DNA of 64,000 nucleotides from Myotis daubentonii. Its lineage: Eukaryota; Chordata; Mammalia; Chiroptera; Vespertilionidae. The translations under genes were made by a program, and so were the position numbers. Every line of letters begins with the position of its first letter. Within the stretch, counting starts at the first letter, position 1. The stretch is taken from NCBI RefSeq assembly GCF_963259705.1, contig NC_081842.1, positions 36,731,796-36,795,795 of the forward strand, written 5' to 3'. A model generated the notes under the pieces. That model was not told the DNA's origin and searched no databases. It saw nothing but the letters and a program-made list of their open reading frames with translations. Positions 12,060 through 23,453 of the stretch are shown piece by piece.

Positions 12060-12061
12060 TT
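12014..12061 (+). repeat. (TTTA)n microsatellite
   Basis: About twelve TTTA units, nearly perfect. Confidence 0.95.
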
Positions 12062-12296
12062 GCTTTTGTTTGTGTGTTTTGCATCTTTATTATCTAAGTT
12101 TCCATCTTGGAAATAAACATTTAGAAATATCCTAAAATTAAGTGATAGTGATGGTTGGCCAACTCTGTATATATACTAAAAACCATTGGGTTACACATTT
12201 TAAATGGGTGAACCTTTGGCATGTAAATTATATTGCAATGAAGCTGTTATGTCACATAATGAAGAAAATGACTTCTTGTTGATTGAGATTTCTAGG

Positions 12297-12600
12297 AAGC
12301 GATGTAGAATAGTGGAAAATGAGAACTTTATAATCTGAAAAACCAGGCCATACAGTCTTGCTGGCAGTTCACAGCTGAGTGACACTTAGAGCTGAGTGTC
12401 ACTGAGGAGCTGAGACACTTGACAGTGAGAAGTTATTTGACCATTGTGGGATCATTTTCCTCATCGCTACAGTGAGGAGTAATACTCTCCTTGCAGAGCT
12501 GTTGTTAGGGTCACATGAGAAAATAGATGTAAATTTCCCAGCGTGGTCCCATGACAACCGTCCAGTAGATAACAGCTACCATTTGAATTTCATTATTTGT
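12297..12600 (+). repeat. MIR
   Basis: Follows the MIR order: 'gaatagtggaaaatgagaac' head, CTGAGTGACAC region, 'cattttcctcatcgctaca', and 'gagctgttgttagggtcacatgag'. A long but diverged copy with a short duplicated GCTGAGTGACACTTAGA-like stretch around 12373-12410. Confidence 0.6.
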
Positions 12601-13479
12601 AAAACTGCAGCACTCTTTTATGTATATAAAGGCTAGTGCAAACCAGTATGATAAACTTTCATGGCTCTGGATGTGTAAAGCAAAAACCCAGAGCAAGTGA
12701 GGTCTGAGCTAGCAGGCAGACCCTGGGGCCATTTTCTAAGGCCTGCCCACCAGCTCCTGTCACTCCTACACCAGCCTGCATACAGAAGCCTAAAAAAAAA
12801 AAAAAAAATTAATATTTCAGCCAGGGAATGTGACACTGGACAAAACCTTGATGATTTTCACTTTCCTCTACTGCAAACTTGATATTTCTCACAGAAAATA
12901 TACCTGACAGTCTTGTTTCCTAGGTCAGCTGAGATTTTCAAACCCATGCAAACTCTGCTGCCTTGCATTATTTATTTAAGGACAGGGAGGCCAACAAAAA
13001 GAAGCTAAATCCAGAAACTGAAATCTCCCATCTTGAATAAAAACTTATATCTAAATTCACAGGGCATACATGCTACAGAAAGTGAACCATTACTCATAAA
13101 ATTTGAAGCAACATTCAATATTCCTTAAAAATAGAACCTAAGGTTTTGGTTAATTGTTATTATTTTAGTTTACAGGTTTATCTTCTTTTTATAATAAACA
13201 TATAAAAATACCATAATGTAACAAAATTATTTAAATTTTTATTTTAATTGCTTTTAAAAGCACATATCAATATAATTTTAGTATGGCCTTAATGATATGT
13301 GGACAAGCGTTCAAACTATGAGTAGCATTTCTTACATATCTGTCATTTTCAAAGATATCCTTTACTGTACCCTATATAACTACCCAATGAAGTTATTGCT
13401 ATCTTTGTTATCACCCAAGTTTTATTAACGAGGAATTAGACCCAAAGAGGAAAAGGGACAGCAAATCTGTTAGAATAAC
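12601..13479. other. unassigned sequence with A16 run
   Basis: Contains a poly-A run at 12793-12808. The 130 bases before it are of ordinary GC and could be a small retroposed piece, but no target duplication was found. Confidence 0.4.
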
Positions 13480-15110
13480 AGAATAAATCTGAATAAGCCA
13501 TCTCCCCGTCTCATAACTAACAAGATAGCAAACAAAGAAAAAAAGAATAACTCAAGAAAGAAAAATATAACCTAGCAACAACCAAAGAAAGAAACATTGC
13601 CTATACCCATAAACGTCAAAGCTCATAGTCAAAGTAGAAAAGATAAGATTTTGAACACTGGGAAAAGGCACCATACAACACAGTGACAAAATTCCTAAGA
13701 ACTGGCAGTAAAACTTTCAAATACAAAGAGAGGCGAACTGAGTGACTAGCATCTTTGTTCCAACTCTAACTGAGAAGTAATGGAAACACTTGCTGGAGAA
13801 AACAGATAAATAAGAGAAGTGAACAACAGGGCTGACTTACACAAATAAAGCTCCCAGGACTGCACACTGACTTGGAACAATGGCTGAAATCTACGTGTTC
13901 CCCGGTGGAAATGTAAATTCCACCTTCCCAAGCAGATGGAGTGAAACATTATACCATACGTTTGATAAACTTTCAGAAGAGTGTAGCCCAAATAAATCTG
14001 TGTACTCCATAGTTGAGATTCCTGCCTCCCCTTGACAATTCCCCTGGCTACAAAAAAAAAATAGAAAGCATATAAAAGGCTCAGTCTTCAATCTATTGTT
14101 GAAGGAGAAAAGACACAATTCTCAGTGAGACACTACATCAGACTGAATAAGAGACTGGGACAGAACCACCCAAGCATAAACAAGATGACAGAATTCACAT
14201 GGCAACTAGGCAAAGGTGTAACAGTAAGTGAAAAGGAGGATCTCTTGCATGGTAAAAACCTAAACTGGGAGGAAAACATATTCCCCTGACCTGTAAAAAA
14301 TGTCACTGCACTATAGAACAACTTTTTGTGTGAATATACATTGAACCAACAAGAATTCAAAAATGATCTTGCATCATGTTCAGTATGAGATTTTTTTCAA
14401 AGGGAGCGGTAAGAGGTCATCAGCCTAGAGCAATATGCATAATATTGATGATCACATTTATTTTTTAAAATAATAAATATTTTGAAAAGTCATGGAAGAA
14501 ATAGACATGACTGGAGATCAATATCACAGATGAAGAGCTTGAAAAATCTTCCGTGAAAGGAGATAAAAACACAAAGAATTTAAATTAATAGAAGAAAGTT
14601 AGCAGACATGAAAGACAGACAAGCCCAAGATAACCCAATGATCATTAGTATCCCTAAAGTCAAGAATTCAACAAATGGAACTGAAAAATAAAAATGCACA
14701 ATATAAAGAAGTGTTTCACTGAAATGAGCAACAATAATTAAATCTGAATTTAGAAAGATATGGGGTTTCAAGAAAATTTGGTATACAATGCTCAACATCA
14801 AGAACATTCTGGTTAACATTTTAAGGACAAAAAAGTATTCTCCATGTATCTGGGGAGAAAAAGGAAGTTACATGCAAGAGGCGAAAGAAATCTAAATGGC
14901 TCAGATTCGCCTATGGTAACATAAAATGATAGGCTATGTCTACAATAATATGAGTGAAAGAAACTACTGCCTAATGATACCATACTGAGCAAAGCTACGG
15001 TACAAATATAAAGCAAACAGGAAAGAACAGAGAGAACAGAGCATCCGTGAACCCTTCTTTGAAAAATTACTTGAAAATACAGCCAAAATAAAAAAAAAAA
15101 CAAAAAAAAA
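13480..15110 (+). mobile_element. old LINE remnant (HAL1/L1 ORF1-like)
   Basis: A-rich sense strand over 1.6 kb. The part from about 14480 to 15100 has the wording of a HAL1/L1 ORF1 region: a GAAAAATAAAAATGCACAAT block, a 'tctccatgtatctggggaga' block and a 'caagaacattctggttaacat' block, ending in an A-rich tail at about 15090. Translation is broken by many stops. The 13480-14400 part is assigned by continuity and A-rich bias only. Confidence 0.45.
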
Positions 15111-15733
15111 ACAACAACAAGAAATTCTGGTGAGCACCGAATACAATTCAGTAAAGAAATAATAGAAAACTACTATGCAGGTTATGGCTACAGGAGAGAA
15201 TATTACGTTTATAAAGCATGTGAGAAGTATAACAAAACACATAAAATTAGAGATGTGAAGAGAGAAGAGAATTGTGAAGGTCCAGCATTCATAAAAGGAG
15301 TCAACGATATGGAATTAAAATAAAATACAGGGTTGTTGTTTTTTTAATAATTTCAGTCTCTGAATGGCTTCCATAATTGTATTGCTTTCACGTCAGAAGA
15401 ATCCTGTAGGCAATAATACCCCTTGTGAAGAAAAACAACTGAATTTCTGCAATGACTCCAACTACATTGTATTTTTTCTTCTGAAATATTCTAATAAAAT
15501 TAAAATATCATCATTAAAAATTACCTGGCTTTATTTAGTAAAAAGCATGTCTTTTTGCTAGTTCTCCTCATAGTATATATATATATGCATTAAAAGACTT
15601 CTGAAACAATGTAGGACAAAATGAAAACCAAGATTAGGTCTTGGTCATAAAGATTTCTGCTTTTTTATTTCTTTTTCCCATTCTTATAATGATCTTGCAT
15701 CATGTTTAAAAAATTGTAATAATAAGGTGGTTT
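15111..15733. other. unassigned AT-rich sequence
   Basis: No gene recognised. A 65-codon frame at 15364-15561 looks like chance. A short (TA)n run is at 15574-15585. Confidence 0.5.
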
Positions 15734-15890
15734 TTGCCCTGGTCAGGTGGCTCAGTTTTTTGGAGCATTATCCCCTACACTCAAAGTTTGTAGTTTTGAT
15801 TCAGGTCAGGGCACATACTGAAGTTGCGGATTTGACCCCCCTGGGGTACGTAAGGGAGGCAACTGATCAATGTTTCTCTCTCATATCAAT
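15734..15890 (+). mobile_element. Ves SINE, diverged and 3'-truncated
   Basis: Head GCCCTGGTCAGGTGGCTCAG, a decayed B box (TTTTGATTCAGG), and body up to the 'tgtttctctctcatatcaatg' region. The tail is missing. No target duplication found, so it is an older or rearranged copy. Confidence 0.8.
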
Positions 15891-17427
15891 GTTGTAATTA
15901 CAATAGGGTAATTATAACAGTGTAAGGTATTTAAACAACAAAGAAAAGAAGAAAGAAAACAGAGATTTATAGAAATTAAGTAACATATCCAGGTGTGTAA
16001 AGCTAGTAATTATCATAGCCAGGACTACCCCCAAAAAATGTTAGGATAATTCTAGAATTGCTTCCAAAATAATGTAAGAATTTAAAGATTTAGTATATCT
16101 ACATACACCATGGATAGTTCAAACTAAGCTACTCAATTCCAAGAATTTAAAAAGGGAAGTAATATTCATTAACTATGTTTTATGGCCAAATAAAAAAAAT
16201 AGGTAGAAATTGATACAAATTGTTCATATTTACTTTTTTTGTTCCTCCCGCCCCTACATCCCACAGAAAGGTACTTTCAATATGCAGATGTTTGCTCTCA
16301 AGTTTGAAGTAGTATCTGGACAAAGAAGGGTGTAATATTGACCTTCATGGACCTGGCCATTGTTGCCTCTGTTTTTTGTTGTTGTTGTCACAAGGAAAGT
16401 CACTGCACTCATGTTGGACCTCAAGACATCATCTTAACATCTAAAAGATATAATCTTAAGCCCTGGCCAAGGTTCAGTCTCATCTCTCCCACCTATGCCA
16501 AGTAAATCTGCTTTGACCTATCCTGTGTTCTCTAAGGCTATAACTTCTCATCAGAGCATTTGCCAGGATAGACTAGTCTATGCTGTGATAACTTTTAAAG
16601 ATTCACTCTTATCAAATGTCTTTGGCTATTGGTGGGCATGTGTGATCTCTGCCATCCTCACTTTGCCAGACTGATGAAGTCTTCCCCTTCTAGAAAATTA
16701 TAACAGCAGCAACTGCAGACTCCAGTGTGGCACATCATTAGTTAAATGCTTCCAGCCAGCTGTGGCACAGGTGATGACTTCTTGAGCAGAGCAAGTCTAC
16801 TCAGCAGGCCCAATTTCATGGGTAAAGAAAAGTATAATCTTCCAATGTCAAATGCTAGAGCAGAACCAATTATCAGATATTAGAAGTAAGATCCTCTACA
16901 ATCAAAATTATTGATTTCTACTTAAGTACTAAATAGAAGTATAGGGTTAAAAAAATCAAATATTCATGCAGTCAAGTATTGCTAAACTATACAAAGCTAT
17001 CTTTGATTTATTGTCAATTTTTTAATTAAAGCATGTATCATCCTAAAGATAATCAGAACAATTTGTATGGCTTAATCAAGAGGAAAAATATCCCCAATGA
17101 CATTATAATAGCTCTTCCCCATATAGAGGCTGACACCTTGCTTATTTTTTCATTGATCTCTCCTAACTGGCATCAGCACAAACATTTTTTTTTAATATGA
17201 GAAAGGAAAAAATATACCTATTCTGAGATTCAGCCAGTGAAATCAAATAAGGTAAGGGAAGCTACTACATCTTATTAAAGAAGTGAACTTTGTAAGAAGA
17301 TGCATTTGAATTAAATTGTTTTAGCCATGTAGGATAAGATATAAAGCTTTAAGATAAATTAAAGAGACAGAAGAAATATTTTTTTTAGATTTACTGAAAA
17401 ACCATAGTAGAAAATGCCAGAGTAACG

Positions 17428-17430
<3 letters not shown>
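15891..17430. other. unassigned sequence
   Basis: 1.5 kb with no gene recognised. 16230-16800 has near-average GC and no open frame of interest. Confidence 0.5.

Positions 17431-17473
<43 letters not shown>
17431..17473 (+). repeat. (AC)n microsatellite
   Basis: About 21 perfect AC units. Confidence 0.97.
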
Positions 17474-17478
<5 letters not shown>

Positions 17479-18911
17479 ACTTGAAAAATCAGATTCATTA
17501 AGACATGAAAACAGAGAAGTATTTCATGACTCTCTCCTTTAGCCAAACCTTAAATATTATGTCCACATGAAATGACATTTCAAGACTGCTATAATTTCAG
17601 GTGTTTTTTTATTCCTTTTCAATGAAAGTGTCTTTTAATGTCTGATGGGTTACAGGTTAACTTTATTGTTTTGATTATTTCATATAGAGTAAACCAATTC
17701 CTGATTGATTAACAAAAAACTCATATATATCCCTCCTTTTAAGTATATAGTCACTATAGCAAACATAAGAAAAGTAACTCACATTTTAGCATCAATCATT
17801 ACAATACTTAGAAATTCTTTTATTTCTCTCAAGGGGACAAGGATTGGCAGCCTCACTCAGAAATTCTTCCGGAACCTAGGATTTTCTGAATTTGTTTGCA
17901 TTAGATGGTAGGGTGACTTCACTCTAAAACAGGAATGAGGAAAATAAGGCTTGAGGAGAACCACAAGTAAATTCCAGCCCACCACTGGAGGGTTTCATTA
18001 ACTAGTCCTGGTTCTACCACAAGGGAAATTAGCCCTGGAAAACAGGCTTGCTGCCACACCAAACTGAACAAACAGGGAAAATGCAGACCTTAACATTCTT
18101 GTTCATAAAGGCTTTCACATTATTCACAAATGCGAAATTTTGGAAACTATACCATAGCCATGCATACCTTTTTCCCCATAAATTCACAGGGAAAGAAATT
18201 TCCCTTCAGAAATTTCATTAACATACTCTGTTGAGCTAGATAATGTTGCATATTTTTAAACTACTAAACGTTATTCCAAAATACAGAAATTGAAAAATAT
18301 TAATCCCTTTAACGAGAGATTGCTCTACCTTGCATTTTTATGAATGCGAATCACTTACTGACTAAAGGAATGACAAGTAATTCAAATAATCAAATTGCAC
18401 AGTGCCCTGATTAGATTCCAGTCACAACACAACCACACCTGAAGTTCACACTTACTTTCAAATACACAACCAATTGTTTGATTGGGTCAACTATTGATCA
18501 TAATAAATAATTTCTAATTTATAGTAATAGACCTATAGTAATAGACCTATTTATAAGTAACATAAATTATCATAGTTAATGATGAATATAAAAACATAAT
18601 AAAATTATAGCTGTTGTCAAAATGTCTCCAGATAGAGAGAATGTGATAAGAGCAGAAAAGGTGAAACAGAAGACACCTAAACACCAAAGCAAGGTGAAAG
18701 ACACAACTCGCTTACAGTATGACTTTCCCTTAGGGTGTCACTTTCTCTTACAGTGCTGCTGTTACCCACACAGTGGGCGGTTGTTGGGGTAGGATGGCAG
18801 TGATAGAGAAAGGAAAAATGTGTCCCAGGCTTTTAAGCACAATATTTTGTTGTAGCTATGATTGGCCAGGACAATGTTTCCTTCAGGATACTTTTACCAC
18901 GACAATTATGA
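17474..18911. other. unassigned AT-rich sequence
   Basis: No gene recognised. A 14-bp duplication (TAGTAATAGACCTA) lies near 18520-18550. Confidence 0.5.
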
Positions 18912-19638
18912 TGCTTAACTGTATATTCAACTTCACTGGGCACCCAGGTATTTGGTCAAACATTATTCTGGGTGTGTCTATAACGTGGATTGCTCTCCCT
19001 AATGTAGGTGGGCCTCATCCAATCAATTGGAGGTATGGCTAGAACCAACAGGGTGCCCCTCCCATGAGTAAGCCACTCTCCTGAGTGGCTATTGAGCTTT
19101 TCATGTCTTGATGCTTTCATTGAAACATCAGCTCCTCCTGGGTCTTGAGCCTGGCAATTTTCAGACTGGACTTACACCATTGCCCCTCCTAAGTCTCAGG
19201 CTGCCTGACTGCAGATCTTACAATTTCTCAGCCTCCATAGTCATGTGAGCCAACTCTTTACAATACATCTATATATATAAAAGCCTAAACAATTGTCTAA
19301 TTGTTCGACCATCTGACTGGTAGCTATGATGCAAAATGATCACCAGGGGGCAGACCCTCAACGCAGGAGCTGCTGAGCTGCAGTGACTGGGCAGCTGCAG
19401 TTCTCAGGTGACACACCTGGAACCAGAGAGGAGGGAGCCCGATTCCAGGGTATGTCACCCGAGAATCACTCTCTTGCAATCCAGGGCCCCTGAGGGGATG
19501 CTGGAGAGCCGGTTTCAGCCCTATCCTTGCAGGCCAGGCTGAGGGACCCCACCGGTACATGAATTCGTGCACCAGGCCTGTAGTATCTTTGTATATAACC
19601 TCTTGGTTCTGTTTCTCTGGAGCACAATGACTAATACG
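18912..19638 (+). mobile_element. old LTR (MaLR/ERVL type), split by a Helitron
   Basis: A degenerate solo LTR of an endogenous retrovirus-like element. Visible marks: 'caacttcactgggcacccaggtatttggtcaaac' wording near 18928-18962, 'tgggcctcatccaatcaattg', a repeated 'cagactggact' motif, 'cagcctccatagtcatgtgagcc' and the end 'ggttctgtttctctgg' with ACTAATAC. No coding region of a virus is present. The Helitron at 19268-19583 divides it; the two flanks rejoin into one LTR. The exact family is uncertain. Confidence 0.65.
19268..19583 (+). mobile_element. non-autonomous Helitron (HeliBat type)
   Basis: Starts TCTATATATATAAAAGCC after an A and ends CAGGCCTGTAG before a T. A GAATTCGTGCACC subterminal stretch precedes the end. 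It carries one CTCF-like motif, TGATCACCAGGGGGCAGAC, at 19337-19355. There is no coding capacity for Helitron enzymes, and it lies within an older LTR. Confidence 0.87.
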
Positions 19639-19739
19639 GTCATTAATGCTTTCTATCAGCTAATGCTTCCAGTACCTGAATTATCTAACAGAATAACCAA
19701 TTACAATAACCAATAACCCCCATGCACCATTATTTAGAT

Positions 19740-19860
19740 CAATTCTTCTTAAACATTATGATGCATACACATTCCTAGGGATCTTGTTAAAATACAGATT
19801 CTGACTCACAGGTCTGAGGGGGGACCTGAGACCATTTGACTTTGAGCAGCAAAGATGTAG
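19740..19860. repeat. old hAT-Charlie fragment (MER20/MER5-like)
   Basis: The wording 'ggatcttgttaaaatacagattctgactcacaggtctgag' is typical of these ancient short hAT elements. One end is missing and no target duplication was found. Confidence 0.55.
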
Positions 19861-21784
19861 GGACTTCAAAGTAAAGTGTCTGAAGACTTCTCTGGGCCTA
19901 GCATCCTCCGCTGCATTCCAGTCAGTCCTAGACCTTTTCCTACATGGAGGCAAAGCCACAGTTTAAAGTATAAATCAAGGTCATCTGTGAAGGAAATGAA
20001 TGTCACTCGCAGCAGTTGGTCCCTGTTTCCACAATCAGCAAGCCACAAATTGGTGCCTGTCTGAGCATGAAGAAGAAAAATAGAAATGGATAAAAACAAA
20101 AGCATTTCCCCTTGGGCAGAAACCTTCCACTGTGCCAAGTATTATTTTCTGGCTACAGAACTGTGACAGACAGAACTTGGTCCTCTAAGTGGAACTAAGT
20201 CTGTGCTGCAAACCCTTGCTTTCTCAGAACCTCCCCATAGCAATGCATTCTCTTGACAAGTACCTGAGCTTGCTTGCCTATCTTGCCACAACAGAGAAAC
20301 ATGTATTTCTGAGTTACTTTTTATGGTATCAAGCCTATTGATAAGAAAAAAATTATGCCATATATTAAAATGTCATTTAGCCAACTTTGAAAAGCCTTCA
20401 TTTGTGACAACTCAAATATGCTCTTCAATACCCATAGTAGAGATTATAGAAAATGAAATGTCAACTTTATTTTCCATTTAGTTTTAGGTTAACATTTTGC
20501 AATAACTTGTCCTGACTTGACAAAAGCACTTGTATAAGCAGTAAATGCTACCACATATTTGCCCAGTAGACACTAGGTTAATGAAACATGAAAATATTTC
20601 TCCATGAATGACAAGAGGCAGCTGCAACTCTTAGAAGAAAAAAATGTGCTCTGTTTTATCCAGACTTCTAAACAGTCAGCCTCATGATTGGAAGTAGCAA
20701 CCTGGGTTAGAAAATCTGGCGTTTCATCAGATGCATTACCTATTCTTTAGACCACATAGTACTTTAAAATGTTCCGTGACAGAAAATATCATGCAGGTGT
20801 GAAACAAGGGAGTTGAAAGGTGCTTTCACTTGCTTTCCATTATAAATTTGATCCAGTGAAACTATTTATTTCTGCTCCTTCCTTTTAACATCATTCTGAC
20901 TTACTCATTTCCTTGGCTGCTTTGGTAGTTGTTTTGACACTTGACACTTTTAAAAGGAGCAAAGAGCAGGAGGTTTTCCTATATTGACATCTCTCTGTTT
21001 TCTAACACTGTTAGAGAAAGAATTCTTTTGAAAAAATCAGATGTTTTGATTAAAGAATCCTCACCTATGTGATTGTAATACATTTACATAGGCTTACCAC
21101 TATATCTAGGCTGTGTGCAATGTAACATTTCTTTGACGATCCATAAGGCTCTTAAACATTGCATGACAAATGTGTGGAAATAGGGGTTAATCGTGTAGTG
21201 TAGCTGATGAACTGCAACACCGCATTTTTACTGAGTGCCAGGGCAGTAATGGTACCCAGTTGCTAGAGTGCTAAAATAAAGTGAGTTACTGGCTCACATA
21301 GGTATTATCTAACATCTGGATCATGCTGTTTCTCAGACATCGAAAAATCATTAGCCTAATGAGTTAAGGTTGCTTGACACGTAATATATGGCCTCATGCA
21401 TTTAGGTAAATTACCTCAAAGATCTGGAGACAGTTTTCAGGGTATATAAGTTTCCAGTGTCTTGAATAGAACCAGAAAATGCCTTTGCCTCCAATATAAT
21501 GATGAAGTTCTGGTGCTGTGAAGTGAGTCATTTAAAACATTTTAACGAAACCCAGAGGTACACTCTTCCTTCTGTCCTACATTCTTACACGAGAATCACA
21601 AACCCTAACCCATCCTCTTGCCTGTTTCTTCCCTCCCTGGCATCCCCACTTCATTCTTCAGTAAGACATTCCAGCAACAATATAGATGATTTTAAAAATC
21701 AGGTTTTTGTAACTATTTAATGAAAATAGCATTTTATAGACATTTTCATTACTAAAAATTTATGAGCTCATAAAAGTGAAATGA
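19861..21784. other. unassigned sequence
   Basis: 1.9 kb without a recognised gene or confident repeat. Open frames of 60-90 codons around 19866-20138 overlap on both strands and have no domain. A 73-codon frame at 21499-21720 is likewise unassigned. Confidence 0.45.
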
Positions 21785-21966
21785 ACTAACATTTTCTAAA
21801 TGGCCACTATGTGTCTCCACTTGGGTAGGCACTTAATATGCCTTACATGCATGATCTCACTTAATCACTACCAAAAATCTGTAAGATAACTACCTTTATT
21901 CCACTTTCCAGATAAGAAAATGGATCCTTCGAGAGTGCAAATGGGTCCCTGGTCACACAACTAGTT
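21785..21966 (+). repeat. MIR
   Basis: Order of features: 'ggccactatgtgtctccacttgggtaggcac', 'gatctcacttaatcac', then 'ccactttccagataagaaaatgga' and 'ggtcacacaactagt'. Diverged but readable. Confidence 0.65.
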
Positions 21967-22059
21967 ATCATTAGCTAATTCATATTCTTGTGTACATATG
22001 ATAAATTAATTAAATAAAGCATGATTTAACTAACCCTAGGCAGTTTATTTCCTTGGTTT

Positions 22060-22640
22060 ACATCCATTCATTTTTCTAATTATAAAAGTAATATAATTCA
22101 TCATTAGAAAGCTTGGAATATAGAGAATGCTGCAAAGAACATAAATATTACCTGTAATTCTGCCACCTGAAGATAATAATTAATAATATTAGGTGGCTTT
22201 ATATAAATTTGAATTTTACAAAATGAAGTTCATACTGTGTGTATCTTTTTTTAAATATATATTTTATTGATTTTTTACAGAGAAGAAGGGACAGGGATAG
22301 AGAGTTAGAAACATCGATGAGAGAGAAACATCAATCAGCTGCCTCCTGCACACCTTCCACTGGGGATGTGCCCACAACCCAGGTACATGCCCTTGACCGG
22401 AATTGAACCCGGGACCTTTCAGTCCGCAGGCCGACGCTCTATCCACTGAGCCAATCCAGTTAGGGCTGTGTGTATCTTTTATAACTAGTTTTGCACTTAA
22501 CAATATATCATGAGTATTTTTATGTTGATAAATACACTTCTAAATGTGACTTTTATGGCTACATGTTATTCTATATTATAATTCAATCTGGTCCCCATTG
22601 TAGAATATTCCTGTTGTTTCCAAGTACAATTATTCTTTAA
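22060..22640 (-). mobile_element. old LINE-1 3' UTR (L1M type), split by a Ves SINE
   Basis: The flanks read continuously as an antisense old LINE-1 3' end: 'aattataaaagtaatataattcat', 'cctgtaattctgccacc' before the SINE, then 'ttttgcacttaacaatatatcatgag' and 'ggctacatgttattctatat' after it. Interrupted at 22250-22466. Confidence 0.6.
22250..22466 (-). mobile_element. Ves SINE, young-looking
   Basis: Full length on the minus strand, with a tRNA-like head at 22410-22466 (complement of a near-consensus B box, GGTTCAATTCC, and of CTCAGTGGATAGAGC). Perfect 14-bp target duplication TGTGTGTATCTTTT at 22236-22249 and 22467-22480. Inserted into an old LINE-1 remnant. Confidence 0.93.
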
Positions 22641-22887
22641 AAAATCAAAAATCGGAAGGTGGTATTATACAATGAAAACAACTTGGCACAAGAAACATAG
22701 TACATTGAATTCTAAAATTGTTATATTTTAGCTCTGAATCTTTAAGAATGTCATTTAACCTTTCTGGTAGCGATTTTTATCTACAAAATAAATAATTAGA
22801 GTAAATAATACTTTCAACATATTTTAGATTTGGTGAAACTAGGAATATTATATAAATTATTACAAAACTCTGATCTTCAACCTAGGA

Positions 22888-23039
22888 CCTTGGTTGGCAA
22901 ACTGCGGCTCGCGAGCCACATGCGGCTCTTTGGCCCTTTGAGTGTGGCCACGAAGTTTCAATCACACTGTACGTGCGCACCCGCACGTGGTATTTTGTGG
23001 AAGAGCCACACTCAAGGGGCCGCAGTTTGCCAACCACTG
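22888..23039. mobile_element. non-autonomous hAT element with perfect 8-bp duplication
   Basis: 152 bp. Right end GCAAACTGCGGC complement ending CCAACCACTG at 23039; left end CCTTGGTTGGCAAACTGCGG. The two ends are inverted repeats with two mismatches in the first three bases. Target duplication ACCTAGGA at 22880-22887 and 23040-23047 is perfect. GC-rich interior with a GTACGTGCGCAC stretch. Non-coding; the overlapping 71-codon frame is a shadow. Confidence 0.9.
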
Positions 23040-23223
23040 ACCTAGGATATCTGCATACCCAAAGATATAGGCAACTGGGGAGAGAGATTTAGGCAACTGT
23101 GGTTACAAACATACAGAGGCTGGATCTGGGTGGCAGGCTGTACTTCCTGGCATGCCCAATCTACTCATAGTAAAATGTTATTTTGACAAGTACTTATGTT
23201 TATGGATAAAATGTAGTATTTTT

Positions 23224-23437
23224 TAAAAATACATTTTATTGATTTTTTTACAGAGAGGAAAAGAGAGGGATAGGGAGTTAGAAACACCGATGAGAGAAAC
23301 ATCGATCAGCTGCCTCCTGCACACCCCCTATAGGGGATGTGCCCTAGACCAAGGTACATGCCCTTGACTGGAATCAAACCTGGGACCCTTCAGTCCGCAG
23401 GCCGATGCACTGTCCACTGAGCCAAACCAGTCAGGGC
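23224..23437 (-). mobile_element. Ves SINE
   Basis: Full length on the minus strand with the head at 23380-23437. Target duplication AAAATGTAGTATTTTT (23208-23223) and AAAATGTAATATTTTT (23438-23453), one mismatch. Confidence 0.92.
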
Positions 23438-23453
23438 AAAATGTAATATTTTT

